A stretch of DNA of 57,215 nucleotides. Source: Clostridia bacterium (lineage in GTDB: Bacteria > Bacillota > Clostridia > TANB77 > CAG-508). The translations under genes were made by a program, and so were the position numbers. Shown piece by piece: positions 26,922 through 35,216 of the stretch. The stretch lies in NCBI GenBank assembly GCA_022797215.1, contig JAAWKD010000009.1, positions 1 through 57,215 on the forward strand. The letters run 5' to 3'. Within the stretch, counting starts at the first letter, position 1, and the number at the start of each line of letters is the position of its first letter. The notes below the pieces were generated by a model that was given only the letters and a program-made list of their open reading frames with translations, was not told where the DNA came from and did no database searches.

Positions 26922-27106
26922 AAATTTTCATCTCACTTTCTGTTTTTTCTTATTAGGGTTTGGGACTTGTCCCATTCTTGTTGGTATTTGTGGCGTGAGT
27001 ACAAATACGTTGCTTGCATATTCAAGAAATCTACAAAGTACTCACTTTAAAATACCTATTTTTTTAAGAAAAAGTATGCTTCTTTACCACCTAAAAAAAC
27101 ATAAGA

Positions 27107-27502
27107 TTAAACATAAATTAGTTCATTAAATATAATTTCTTCAACACGATTTTTAATATTATTCATTCTGCAAACCCATTCCATTTGATTAGTTGCTTTT
27201 AATTCTTCAGTTATATTTTCTTGTTCTGTAAATTGTTTCATTAATAAATTAAATCTTTCATTGGCTGTTTTATCTATTTCTAATAAATGACTTCTTAATT
27301 TATTATCAAGCCAAAAACAAGTATATTCTGCTTTTTTATGCTCTAATAAATACTTTAATCTTAACTTCCCATATTTACCAAGTTCATTAGCTTTTACACT
27401 AGCTGAATCAACTAGATTTGGAAAATAATAATCACCTTTTTTTATATATTCAATTCCTGTTTTCTTATCAATTAATCTTTCTTTTAATTCTTCACTTTCC
27501 AT
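27107..27502 (-). CDS. tnpV: TnpV-like protein
   Basis: A 131-residue protein resembling TnpV of clostridial mobilizable transposons (Tn4451 group): GDYYFPNL, LGKYGKLRLKYLLEHKKAEY, LRSHLLEIDKTANERF and a C-terminal MEWVCRMNNIKNRVEEIIFNEL. Its role is not established. ATG at 27502 follows AAAGGAG, inside a longer open frame that overlaps repA. Confidence 0.8.
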   Translation of the reverse strand: MESEELKERLIDKKTGIEYIKKGDYYFPNLVDSASVKANELGKYGKLRLKYLLEHKKAEYTCFWLDNKLRSHLLEIDKTANERFNLLMKQFTEQENITEELKATNQMEWVCRMNNIKNRVEEIIFNELIYV

Positions 27503-27521
27503 ATCTAACTTCTCCTTTTTT

Positions 27522-28085
27522 CTAATTTTCATATATTTCATGCAAATTATTTGCATATAAAAAATCTAAATTATCATAATGCCTTTGTTCATAATTTTGA
27601 AAACTATATTTGTTCTTTCCTTTATAGTTATAATTATTATTGTTATAGTTAGGTCGTAAATTTTCCGTGTCATGACTCGTAGTTTTTCCGACTCTTGACT
27701 CGTAATTTTTACGAATCACTTTCATAAGATTTTTATCATGTTCTATTTTTCCTACATAAATTAAGTTAGGTTTAGTAGATCCCTGTTTTTTCTCATATAT
27801 TAATTTACATTCTTTTAATTGTTTGAATGCTTTTGTAGCAGTTTTATCTGATAAATTTAATAATTCTTGAACTTCTTTTCTAGTAAATATTAAGAATACA
27901 TTACCTTCTTCATCAAACCAATTATTCTTTCTAGATAAAGTTAATCTGTTTAATAAAAATCCATAAAGAATTTTACTATCCGAATTTAGCTTATCTTTAT
28001 AATTTTTATTAAAGAATAATTCCATAGGTATTTGATAATATAGATGTTCAAAACATTCATTAGCTTTATATGGGATAAATTCCAT
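27522..28085 (-). CDS. repA: RepA-type replication initiator of IME2
   Basis: A 187-residue initiator with the RepA N-domain (YYQIPMELFFNKNYKDKL, FLLNRLTLSRKNNWFDEEG, VFLIFTRKEVQELLNL, KTATKAFKQL). It is much shorter than the 310-residue IME1 protein because the C-terminal domain is reduced to a polar linker ending LDFLYANN. It is first in the leftward operon repA-tnpV-mobC-relaxase and lies beside the right end of the element. Confidence 0.85.
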   Translation of the reverse strand: MEFIPYKANECFEHLYYQIPMELFFNKNYKDKLNSDSKILYGFLLNRLTLSRKNNWFDEEGNVFLIFTRKEVQELLNLSDKTATKAFKQLKECKLIYEKKQGSTKPNLIYVGKIEHDKNLMKVIRKNYESRVGKTTSHDTENLRPNYNNNNYNYKGKNKYSFQNYEQRHYDNLDFLYANNLHEIYEN

Positions 28086-28156
28086 TTGAATAAGTTCTCC
28101 TTTCTTTTAATTTGAAGAACTTTGAAAACTATTGATATTTAGCAAAAAATCTTTTT

Positions 28157-28217
28157 GTTGAAGTTTGTTGAAGCTTTTTTTGAACTTGAAAAAGTTTTGT
28201 TGAAATTTTTTGTTGAA
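28157..28217. repeat. Candidate arm sites or iterons, IME2 right end
   Basis: Four GTTGAA units (28157, 28167, 28199, 28212) in T-rich context match the units at the IME2 left end (19379-19430). Confidence 0.5.
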
Positions 28218-28250
28218 GAAAATGAGCATATTTTATAGAATTTTTTAGAA

Positions 28251-28302
28251 TGCAAAAAAATTATGCTATTCTTCATTTTTATTGAAAAATAGCATAATTC
28301 AT
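28251..28302 (-). terminator. IME2-borne terminator next to tRNA-Pro
   Basis: AATTATGCTATT and AATAGCATAATT form the stem and a T tract follows on the minus strand. It now serves the tRNA-Pro transcript. Confidence 0.7.
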
Positions 28303-28354
28303 AACTTTTGAATTTTTATAAATTCTTTTAAATTCCCTTGAAAAAAGGTAAAAA

Positions 28355-28366
28355 ATGGTCGAGGCG
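28355..28366. repeat. Right attachment site inside tRNA-Pro (copy 3)
   Basis: ATGGTCGAGGCG covers the CCA, discriminator and acceptor strand of the intact tRNA gene. Confidence 0.85.
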
Positions 28367-28431
28367 ACAGGGATCGAACCTGCGACCTCATGGTCCCAAA
28401 CCACGCGCGCTACCAACTGCGCTACGCCTCG
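28356..28431 (-). tRNA. tRNA-Pro(TGG)
   Basis: The acceptor CGAGGCG pairs with CGCCTCG, followed by A and an encoded CCA. The anticodon loop is TTTGGGA with anticodon TGG, and the T arm is GCAGG TTCGATC CCTGT. The 3' end faces IME2 and is the integration target of both IMEs. Confidence 0.95.
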
Positions 28432-28499
28432 ATTTTTCTCATCACTTATATACTATATCATATTTTTTTAAAGTTTGCAACATTTTTTTTGATTTTCTA

Positions 28500-28528
28500 T
28501 TGAATAATTTTATTTTTCCTTGTATAAT
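28500..28528 (+). promoter_or_regulatory. Promoter before the first tRNA-Arg remnant
   Basis: TTGAAT and TATAAT are separated by 17 bp. It looks like the ancestral tRNA-Arg promoter, now reading first into a truncated copy. Confidence 0.65.
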
Positions 28529-28539
28529 AGTTGTGTTAT

Positions 28540-28583
28540 GCAACTGTAGCTTAGCTGGATAGAGCGTTCGGCTACGAACCAAA
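28540..28583 (+). pseudogene. tRNA-Arg 5' half, remnant 1
   Basis: This stretch matches the intact tRNA-Arg from the acceptor to the anticodon loop (GTAGCTTAGCTGGATAGAGC, then GGCTACGAACC) and then diverges. The complementary strand of the following 95 bp reads TVTKLLGNFWGTLF and a stop, the look of an integrase C-terminus. It is probably the scar of a lost element. Confidence 0.65.
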
Positions 28584-28703
28584 TGCTCAGTTATACATTG
28601 CTTGATTTAAAGGGATTTAGGGCACCTTTCAAAATAGCGTTCCCCAAAAGTTCCCCAATAATTTAGTTACTGTATTACTAACATTACTGCATTGCTATAA
28701 TAT

Positions 28704-28746
28704 GCGTCTGTAGTTTAGCTGGATAAAATGCGAGCCTACGAACCGG
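28704..28746 (+). pseudogene. tRNA-Arg 5' half, remnant 2
   Basis: A second truncated copy with GTAGTTTAGCTGGATAAAAT and CCTACGAACCGG, preceded by TATAAT at 28696. The complementary strand after it reads KRYLRGNSGEKIYSNP and a stop, again like an integrase end. Confidence 0.6.
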
Positions 28747-28880
28747 ACACCCACATGCTTACAATCGTTGATATTTAGTTGGTTTCAGGGGTTGCTATAA
28801 ATCTTTTCCCCCGAATTTCCCCTTAAATATCTTTTGAATAGAAAATATTATAGTTGGCATTATAATATTTTCTTATATAT

Positions 28881-28957
<77 letters not shown>

Positions 28958-28963
28958 CACTTC

Positions 28964-30367
28964 TCAAGCGGATTTGAGAAGTTTTATTTTTCTTTTTGCG
29001 TAGTATTTTTTCCCCTTATTTTGAGTAATTTTCCCCTGAGTTTCTTCACTATCATCATTACTATGTATTTTGTTGAATTCATTTTTCTTTCTTTCTTCTG
29101 TGATGTGAATATAGTAAAACTCTGTTGTTTCAAAATCAGTATGCCCCATCAATTCTCTTAACACTTCTTTATCCATTCCCTTTTCACTATTTAGAGTGGC
29201 AAAAGAATGTCTAAGACCATATACTGTCATATGCTCTAAATTATATTTCTTAATAAACTTTGGCATCTTGTTAGTTAGACGTTCTGGCACATATGGTGTT
29301 CCTTTTTCGTTTAGAAATACATATTCAGATTCTTTCCATTTTTTTCCTTCTTCTTTATATCTTTGTTGCTTTTCCTCTTTTAGTTGCATTAACATTGTCT
29401 TTAATCTTTTTGTCATTGGAATTGTTCTATAGCTTTCTGTGGTCTTTAAGTCATCGTCTCTATATTCATGCCCTATAGTCTTCATATTTTCATCATATAT
29501 TTTTATGTCCTTATATGCATTTTCTACAGTAATTATATCATTTTCAAATGATACACTTTGCCATTTTAGCCCACACCCTTCTTCTGGTCTCATTCCAGTT
29601 TGAAGAAGAGTTGCATATAATAATGCAAATTCCCTTCCATCTTCCTCAAAGTAATCTAACCATACTTTTTGTCTTTCTTCTGTCAAATAAGGAATGTTAA
29701 CTTTTCCCGTTCGTCTCTTTTTTGGAAATTTCAACTCAAATTTTGGAACTTCATCAATTAACTTTCTTTTGTCTCTTGCATAAACTAATACACATCTTAA
29801 AAGTAAATATATGTCTTTAGCCACTCTAACACTGATTTGCCTTTTTTTACTAATATAATCTTCTACAAATTCTTTTGTTAAATCTCCTATGTGCTTGTTT
29901 TGTAAGTCTGGTATTATATGTCCCTGAATAGTATATACATATGCTTCTACTGTCTTAGCTCCTATTGTTTTGTTTGTGTTTGGATTGACTTGAACTTTTT
30001 TCCAGTTAAGCCACTCTTTTGCCATATTAGGAACTAATGTATAATCATCAGCTAGTTCTACCATTTCCCTTTTAATCTTTGCTTCTTTATATTCAGCAAA
30101 GTATTCTAATTGTTGACTACATTCATCTGAAAATATTTTTTCTCTTTGCACCCTCTTTTGAACCTCAAAGTATATATTAGCAATTTCTTCTCCTAGCCTT
30201 TTTCTTGCTTCTATTTCTGACTTTGCAGTTCTTGAAAGTCTTGGATTTTTACCAACTCCTTCCGTTATTGCAGTTAAGTCAAGAGTTACTCTTGCCTCAA
30301 AACTATTTGCTTTTGTTCTGACTGTAACTGTTCCTTTTGGTGCTCTTTCTCTATTTATTTTTTCCAC
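28964..30367 (-). CDS. int: Tyrosine recombinase (integrase) of the third element
   Basis: A 467-residue recombinase with an AP2/arm-type N-terminus, a core-binding domain and a catalytic domain with TGMRPEEGCGL, GLRHSFATL, LMGHTDFETT and a Tyr in EFYYIHI. The usual His of HxxR is replaced by Tyr (VYGLRHS). The GTG start follows GAAGGAGGG. The stop lies 7 bp from the tRNA-Arg CCA end, the usual position for a tRNA-targeting integrase. The basic C-terminal tail after the Tyr is longer than usual. Confidence 0.93.
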   Translation of the reverse strand: MEKINRERAPKGTVTVRTKANSFEARVTLDLTAITEGVGKNPRLSRTAKSEIEARKRLGEEIANIYFEVQKRVQREKIFSDECSQQLEYFAEYKEAKIKREMVELADDYTLVPNMAKEWLNWKKVQVNPNTNKTIGAKTVEAYVYTIQGHIIPDLQNKHIGDLTKEFVEDYISKKRQISVRVAKDIYLLLRCVLVYARDKRKLIDEVPKFELKFPKKRRTGKVNIPYLTEERQKVWLDYFEEDGREFALLYATLLQTGMRPEEGCGLKWQSVSFENDIITVENAYKDIKIYDENMKTIGHEYRDDDLKTTESYRTIPMTKRLKTMLMQLKEEKQQRYKEEGKKWKESEYVFLNEKGTPYVPERLTNKMPKFIKKYNLEHMTVYGLRHSFATLNSEKGMDKEVLRELMGHTDFETTEFYYIHITEERKKNEFNKIHSNDDSEETQGKITQNKGKKYYAKRKIKLLKSA

Positions 30368-30487
30368 ATTACCCTCCTTCTTTGGTGTTAGAAAAAAATA
30401 ATAGCCTAAAGAGCCTCCCTATTATCAAACATCATTATAACGCCCATTTAATAATAAGTCAGCCCTTCAAACTATACTTTTCTCCTA

Positions 30488-30694
30488 TCAATAATGGTAA
30501 TTTCCATACTGACCACAATTTTTTGCAAACCATTCTGGGAGTAACTGTCTATTTATAATTATTTTCTTTTTAAAGCGAATTGCTGGAAATCCTTTTACTT
30601 TTACTAATTGTAGCATTAAATTTCTACCAATACCTAATAGTTCTCTTGCTTCGTCTATAGTCATTCCCAATTGATTATTATCTTTATTTTCCAT
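30488..30694 (-). CDS. xis: Excisionase-like HTH protein
   Basis: A 68-residue HTH_17-type protein with TIDEARELLGIGRNLMLQLV and AIRFKKKIIINRQLLPEW. It lies directly upstream of int and probably controls excision. The ribosome site is weak, and a start at the internal Met 11 is possible. Confidence 0.8.
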   Translation of the reverse strand: MENKDNNQLGMTIDEARELLGIGRNLMLQLVKVKGFPAIRFKKKIIINRQLLPEWFAKNCGQYGNYHY

Positions 30695-30757
30695 AGCGAA
30701 CCATACCTAAAAAAACAAGCCTAACTAGGCTTGCATTCCTTTCATTTGTATTTCTAA

Positions 30758-31630
30758 TTAATAATCGTAATCTTCTTTATCAATCTGCTTTTGATATAAA
30801 TTGATTATTTTTTCTGTATCATGACCTAAATAGCTTGCTACTCTATTTTTTAGATTTGTTATAGCTTCTCTTTCATTTTTTCCAAGTCCTCTAGTAGGAA
30901 TCACTATACTATTTGGGCTTTTTAAATATGTCGTTGCTATATATCTTTCTTTATCTTCCCTTATTGTGACTCCTCTCAAATTATTGCTTCCATTAGTTAA
31001 AAAATATTGCTGTTCTCCAAACTTTATACTATTTGATTTTTTTATATATTCACATTTAACACCTGTGATTATGTTCTCTCTAAATAATGCTAATACTTTT
31101 TCTTTATTTAATATGGATTCTGGTAATCCTCGAACCAGATTAATTTTTCCATCTCTAAATAATATTTTAAAGTAGTCACTAGCATCATTTATAATATAGA
31201 TATCAGGATTATTTCGTTGTCTTCCTAGCATATATATCATGCAAATAAATTCTAAATCTTCAATATCATTTAAAATTTCATTATAAAATTTTTTCGCATC
31301 GATTACCTTAAAAGCCAATATATCCTTTTTTTCTTCTAATTCTTCTATTACATCTTCTTCTAATAATTCTTTTATATCTATATCTACTATTTTTATAATA
31401 TCATTTCTCTCCCACCTATTTGATTTTTTAGCATAAATATCATATTCTATAACAGATGTACCTATAGAATAACTATCAAAAGGATGTTGTACTATGTGAA
31501 CGTCTTTACCATTTAATTTTTCTAATTCTATATAGTCCTCTGCTGTTATCCTGTCTCCTATTTTTTCTTCACACCATTCTTTAAATTCATCAATGTCACT
31601 AACTACATATATCTTTTGTTTTACCATCAT
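30758..31630 (-). CDS. Hypothetical protein of the int-proximal operon
   Basis: A 290-residue, acidic, soluble protein with no recognised motif; a central Asp/Glu/Ile-rich stretch (VDIDIKELLEEDVIEELEE) may be helical. ATG follows AGGAGGAG. It ends before xis and follows the HTH gene at 31638, as part of the leftward operon that begins near 33031. Confidence 0.6.
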   Translation of the reverse strand: MMVKQKIYVVSDIDEFKEWCEEKIGDRITAEDYIELEKLNGKDVHIVQHPFDSYSIGTSVIEYDIYAKKSNRWERNDIIKIVDIDIKELLEEDVIEELEEKKDILAFKVIDAKKFYNEILNDIEDLEFICMIYMLGRQRNNPDIYIINDASDYFKILFRDGKINLVRGLPESILNKEKVLALFRENIITGVKCEYIKKSNSIKFGEQQYFLTNGSNNLRGVTIREDKERYIATTYLKSPNSIVIPTRGLGKNEREAITNLKNRVASYLGHDTEKIINLYQKQIDKEDYDY

Positions 31631-31637
31631 TCTCCTC

Positions 31638-32066
31638 CTAACTCATTTTTACTTTTTTAGGCACTGCATAAGAAGTTTTATCCTTAAATTCTTCTTTTAG
31701 CCTATATTCATTTGTCTGTTCATAGTAATCATAAATACTAGAATTACACTTTCTAAATGCTCGATTATTAATAGTTTGTCTTCCAGATAACTCTCTACAG
31801 TCTTGATTGTGAATGTAATCCAGGATAGCTTTTTCATTTACTTGCGTACTTCTATTTTTAGCTTTAAATCTTCTTTTGCTCATCTTATGTCTTTCCTTTG
31901 TTTCTTCCTTTCTTCGATTCTTTTCCTTGTTATATTCCTCTCTCTTTCCTACAATTCGGCTTACTTGACTAATAGAAATATTTACTTCTGTTGCAATTTC
32001 CGAAAAAGTCATTTTCTCTATAAAATATAATTCACATATTTTTTGATTTCTTGTATATTTGTCCAC
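31638..32066 (-). CDS. Helix-turn-helix regulator
   Basis: About 142 residues. ICELYFIEKMTFSEIATEVNISISQVSRIV is a clear HTH of sigma-region-4 or transposase type (quoted here in part: FSEIATEVNISISQVSRIV). A long basic region (KNRRKEETKERHKMSKRRF) and a polar C-terminus follow. I prefer GTG at 32066 after TTGGAGG to the ATG at 32111, which lacks a ribosome site. It likely controls the int/xis operon. Confidence 0.6.
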   Translation of the reverse strand: MDKYTRNQKICELYFIEKMTFSEIATEVNISISQVSRIVGKREEYNKEKNRRKEETKERHKMSKRRFKAKNRSTQVNEKAILDYIHNQDCRELSGRQTINNRAFRKCNSSIYDYYEQTNEYRLKEEFKDKTSYAVPKKVKMS

Positions 32067-32129
32067 TCTTTTCCTCCAAAATGCAAAAATCTGTCTCCTT
32101 TTTTTGAGCATGAAAACTCATATAGATAA

Positions 32130-32309
32130 CTACAAATTTTTTGTAATATTATCTATATAGTTTTTAAAATCTTTTCCCTTTAGTGATGATAACCTAGGTG
32201 TCTTTTTCTTAAATTTCTTTTTTAATTTTTTTAGACGAATAGTATTTATAATTGCTACAATACTTAGTAATAAAATTACAATGAATAAAATCATCAAAAT
32301 TTTTATCAT
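32130..32309 (-). CDS. Small single-helix membrane protein
   Basis: 59 residues: a membrane helix at about 2-24 followed by a strongly basic tail (KKLKKKFKKK). ATG at 32309 follows GGAGGTGAG. Function is unknown; it is conserved neither in IME1 nor in IME2. A hairpin GGGGTAA/TTACCCC lies upstream. Confidence 0.55.
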   Translation of the reverse strand: MIKILMILFIVILLLSIVAIINTIRLKKLKKKFKKKTPRLSSLKGKDFKNYIDNITKNL

Positions 32310-32373
32310 AGGCACTCACCTCCATTTTGGGGTAATTTTTTTTACCCCTCTACTAGGTAAGTGCCTCCATTTT

Positions 32374-32586
32374 TCAAAAAATGAGTAATTTTCTAAAAAA
32401 TTTTTTAATTTTTTTATTTCTATGCCTACTTAGCTTTCTAAAAATAGCAATTTTTATTTTTTGTTCACAGTCTTCATCAAATTTTCCATTGACCTTAGCT
32501 GCTTTTTTTATCACATCTTTATATTTTTGCAATATACTTTCTATTTCTTCGTTAGTCAATGTATAATTATTAAATCTATCTTCCAT
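32374..32586 (-). CDS. Tn916 ORF8-like small regulator (HTH_16 type)
   Basis: 70 residues. ESILQKYKDVIKKAAK followed by DEDCEQKIKIAIFRKL resembles sigma region 2 and the Tn916 ORF8/HTH_16 family. Its start overlaps the end of the region-4-like gene by 11 bp, so the two are translated together and may act as a split sigma factor. Confidence 0.65.
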   Translation of the reverse strand: MEDRFNNYTLTNEEIESILQKYKDVIKKAAKVNGKFDEDCEQKIKIAIFRKLSRHRNKKIKKFFRKLLIF

Positions 32587-33031
32587 ACTTCTTTATTTCT
32601 CCTTTCACTTTTTTATCTATAGATTTGCAACGGTTATATATTGTCTTTCTTTGAACTTTTAGTAGTTTAGCTGCAAGGCTTTGAGACACCTTATGCACAT
32701 ATACTAAAACGAACACCAACTTTTCTCCAAAAGTCAATGTTCGTTTTATTCCAGATAACTCTAAATCATCTAACAAATTATCTAATTTGTTTACTAATAC
32801 TAATTTTTCTTCTTCTAAAAAAGGGTGCAATCCCCCCTCAATATTTAATAATTGATTTTCTTCTATTTTGTATGTATCGCTTACAGGTCCATCTATATTA
32901 TCTATACACTCCATTTTCATCTTTTTTCTGTGATAGATGTTTAGTTTATATTTTTGTGCTGTTTTCCAAATTATACCTCGTATTTCGTCATCTTCCCCTT
33001 TTGATAAATTTTCTTTTAAATAGTCTTTCAT
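32576..33031 (-). CDS. Sigma-region-4-like regulator (Tn916 ORF7-like)
   Basis: About 151 residues. The C-terminal half, LTFGEKLVFVLVYVHKVSQS followed by LAAKLLKVQRKTIYNRC, is a sigma region 4 HTH; no region 2 is present in this protein. ATG at 33031 follows TGGAGGTTAG. Together with the next gene it mirrors Tn916 ORF7/ORF8 and probably activates transfer functions. Confidence 0.65.
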   Translation of the reverse strand: MKDYLKENLSKGEDDEIRGIIWKTAQKYKLNIYHRKKMKMECIDNIDGPVSDTYKIEENQLLNIEGGLHPFLEEEKLVLVNKLDNLLDDLELSGIKRTLTFGEKLVFVLVYVHKVSQSLAAKLLKVQRKTIYNRCKSIDKKVKGEIKKYGR

Positions 33032-33312
33032 AGACACTAACCTCCAAATTTCAATCTTAGAAATCTATCTAATTGAAATTTGAAGCCAGCATTAAAATGG
33101 GCAAAATAATGCTAAGACTAAAAGCAACATCTTTTTACATCTTTTACAACATAATAAGAATCATTCTAGTGTTTTCAATTTTATATTATTCGTTTGATAA
33201 GAAAGTTCGATGGTAAAAAATGTAATAAGATTATTTTCCCCTAAAAGACTCCCCTCCTTTACCTATAAAATTTGCCTACTAATAAAACTCTAAACAAATA
33301 TAATAGTATATT

Positions 33313-33500
33313 TTAGTGGTGAGAATATTAGTCCGATTGAATTTTATTTTGCTACAAAATTCAACAGACAAATTTCATAATTATTATATATATAGTGCCT
33401 TGAAATGTCTGTCGAAACTTGGTAGTTACAACTATTTTTTTTATAAATATACAATTATATTTATTTTGGACTAAAATTCAGCCAAAGTTCTCATGATTAG
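33313..33500. other. Structured non-coding region
   Basis: A 600-bp stretch without genes (33032-33644) contains nested pairings. GAGAA with TTAGTCC near 33318-33333 pairs with GGACTAA with GTTCTC near 33467-33495, and ACAGAC with TTTCA near 33365-33377 pairs with TGAAATGTCTGT at 33401-33412. This could be a folded leader RNA; nothing known is recognised. The rest of the stretch holds the promoter repeats listed separately. Confidence 0.35.
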
Positions 33501-33543
33501 AAAGATTATTAGACTACAAAATTCGTCAAATATCTTATTTAAT

Positions 33544-33592
33544 ATAACTTTTTGTATCTTTTTAGCTTTTTTCATTGTTTTTAGCCTATAAT
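33544..33592 (+). promoter_or_regulatory. Tandem 10-bp repeats and -10 box, secreted gene 1
   Basis: ATAACTTTTT GTATCTTTTT (33544-33563), then weaker units, then TATAAT at 33587-33592. No -35 hexamer is visible, so the promoter looks activator-dependent. The first unit starts 43 bp before the -10 box, as at 37934. Confidence 0.65.
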
Positions 33593-33644
33593 ATTTGCTA
33601 AGTTCCTTATACATGAGGTAGAAATGTCATTTGGAGGTTTTTCT

Positions 33645-34133
33645 ATGCGTTTTAACAAGAAAGGTACTCGCCTTCTGTCTATGCTTATGGCGATTGCTAT
33701 GTGCCTTGTTCTGTCGCTGAACGTGTTTGCAGCAGAAGTAACGTCCACCGAGGAAGGAACGGCGGCTATTACCGCCAACGGAGCTGTCGCTCCGTTGTAT
33801 TGGCAAGGGCCCGGCAATAATCAGCTCATCGATTATGGTGGCACTCCGCTCACTAAAGGAGACCCTTATACCACGTACATTTGTCCTCCCAAGGGAGCAA
33901 CGCTAAAGTTCGTGGGCAATAACGCCATTAGACCGAATGAAACTTCGGTCATCAAGATTGAGACCACCAAACAAGGTGGTTGGTGGCCCAGCAACACAAC
34001 AACACTCCCCAAAGGTCAGGGTGCCAAGACTGATACCCTTATTAGCAACTGCGATGGCAAAGTGTACAAAGTTGTATTCTCAGCCGCCGACAAGGGTTAC
34101 TTCGCTGGCACACTCTATTGGACTACTGGCTAA
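33645..34133 (+). CDS. Secreted protein 1 of the regulated island
   Basis: About 162 residues with a classic signal peptide (basic MRFNKKGTR, hydrophobic core, NVFAAEV cleavage area). The mature chain is acidic at first and then beta-rich with many Gly, Thr and Trp; it has GAVAPLYW soon after the signal. No family is recognised. Start ATG at 33645 follows TTGGAGGT. The gene is GC-richer than the element around it. A promoter with tandem repeats precedes it and a terminator follows. Confidence 0.7.
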   Translation: MRFNKKGTRLLSMLMAIAMCLVLSLNVFAAEVTSTEEGTAAITANGAVAPLYWQGPGNNQLIDYGGTPLTKGDPYTTYICPPKGATLKFVGNNAIRPNETSVIKIETTKQGGWWPSNTTTLPKGQGAKTDTLISNCDGKVYKVVFSAADKGYFAGTLYWTTG

Positions 34134-34206
34134 GCAAAAAAAGAAGAGCATCAATATAATGGATAAGGAGCTTAAATCTTAACTAGACATTTTCTACCTC
34201 ATGGGG

Positions 34207-34238
34207 GGAGAGCAAGTCTTTGCTCTCCTCTTTTTATT
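34207..34238 (+). terminator. Terminator of secreted gene 1
   Basis: GGAGAGCAA/TTGCTCTCC stem with T tract. Confidence 0.88.
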
Positions 34239-34290
34239 TCAACTAATTTTTATACTATAAAAGATTAGAACTCTGGATTCTTAAAAGAAT

Positions 34291-34360
34291 GTAACTTAAT
34301 GTAACTTTGTGTATCTTATAACTCTTTTTTACTTTTTTAGTTTTATTATTAATGTATACT
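34291..34360 (+). promoter_or_regulatory. Tandem repeats and -10 box of response regulator 1
   Basis: GTAACTTAAT GTAACTTTGT GTATCTTATA (34291-34320) and further T-rich units precede TATACT at 34355-34360. The unit at 34311 lies 44 bp before the -10 box. This suggests autoregulation. Confidence 0.55.
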
Positions 34361-34493
34361 AATAATAAAATATTTTAGTATTTTTAAAAATTTTAGCTAT
34401 TCATTTATTGAGTTCGAATAATAAAATTTAATCAATCTTCTATCTAAAAGATTGAAATATATTATAAAATACGGTATATTATAGAGGAATCTT

Positions 34494-35213
34494 ATGAATA
34501 GGTACAATATTATAATAGCAGATGATAATGTTAATTTCACCAAAAATTTATATAAATATTTAAAACAAATTAGTCCAATTATAAATGTTGTCGCTATAGT
34601 AGAAAATGGCAAGCAATTATTAGGGCAACTATATAAACACCACATAGATTTAATAATTTTAGACTTAAATATGCCTCAAATGAATGGAATCGAAACATTA
34701 AATCAAATAAGCCACTCACTTAAAATAAATTTTAAAATATTAATAATATCCGGTAACAACGAACTTTTAAATAAAATTACACTTAGCAATTATACTATGA
34801 TTAGCAAAATTTTAGTTAAACCATTAAGATTAAAAGATATCTATAGTAGTTTAATAGAAATAATTGAATTGCAAAATACTGTTAGAATAGAGGAAAAAAT
34901 ACAAGATTTATTATCAAGTTTTAACTTTAATAGAACAAGTAAAGGATACACATATATCTATAAATGTATAATTAAAAGCATTGAAAATGAAAATTTATTG
35001 TACAATATTCAAAATTCATTATATTCTGAAATAGCCAAAGAGACTAATGAAACAATATGTCATATTAAGTGGTCTATACAAAAATCTATTAATGTAATGA
35101 TAAAAAATACCAATAGTGATGTTTTAGATAAATATTTTCCATATTGTCCTAAAATTACAAGTAAAGTTTTTATCAAAGAAATAATTCGAATATTAAAAAG
35201 GAGTTGTAAATAA
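34494..35213 (+). CDS. Spo0A-like response regulator 1
   Basis: 239 residues. The receiver domain (1-120) has the acidic pair ADDN, the phospho-Asp in ILDLNMPQMNG, a Ser in ISGNN and the Lys in LVKP. The C-terminal domain (about 140-239) matches the Spo0A effector: GYTYIYKCIIKSI, then LYSEIAKETNETICHIKWSI as the HTH. The recognition helix differs from Spo0A, so another DNA site is expected. It is co-transcribed with the signal peptidase gene 3 bp downstream. No histidine kinase is present nearby. Confidence 0.88.
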   Translation: MNRYNIIIADDNVNFTKNLYKYLKQISPIINVVAIVENGKQLLGQLYKHHIDLIILDLNMPQMNGIETLNQISHSLKINFKILIISGNNELLNKITLSNYTMISKILVKPLRLKDIYSSLIEIIELQNTVRIEEKIQDLLSSFNFNRTSKGYTYIYKCIIKSIENENLLYNIQNSLYSEIAKETNETICHIKWSIQKSINVMIKNTNSDVLDKYFPYCPKITSKVFIKEIIRILKRSCK

Positions 35214-35216
35214 GAA

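Larger units (their letters stand above)
19303..28366. mobile_element. IME2, second integrative mobilizable element in tRNA-Pro
   Basis: A 9.05-kb unit between att copies 2 and 3, with the same gene order as IME1 but different cargo and relaxase family (MobP with MobC, instead of MobV). It lies next to the intact tRNA, so it probably inserted after IME1. Confidence 0.85.

Noticed and set aside
33127..33156. ACATCTTTTT ACATCTTTTA as another member of the 10-bp repeat regulon
   Set aside because: The units look alike, but no -10 box lies at the expected 42-44 bp distance and no gene starts downstream on that strand.
33410..33416. TGTCGAA as a Spo0A 0A box
   Set aside because: A single 7-bp match without a promoter at the right distance is expected by chance; the tandem repeats are better supported operators.
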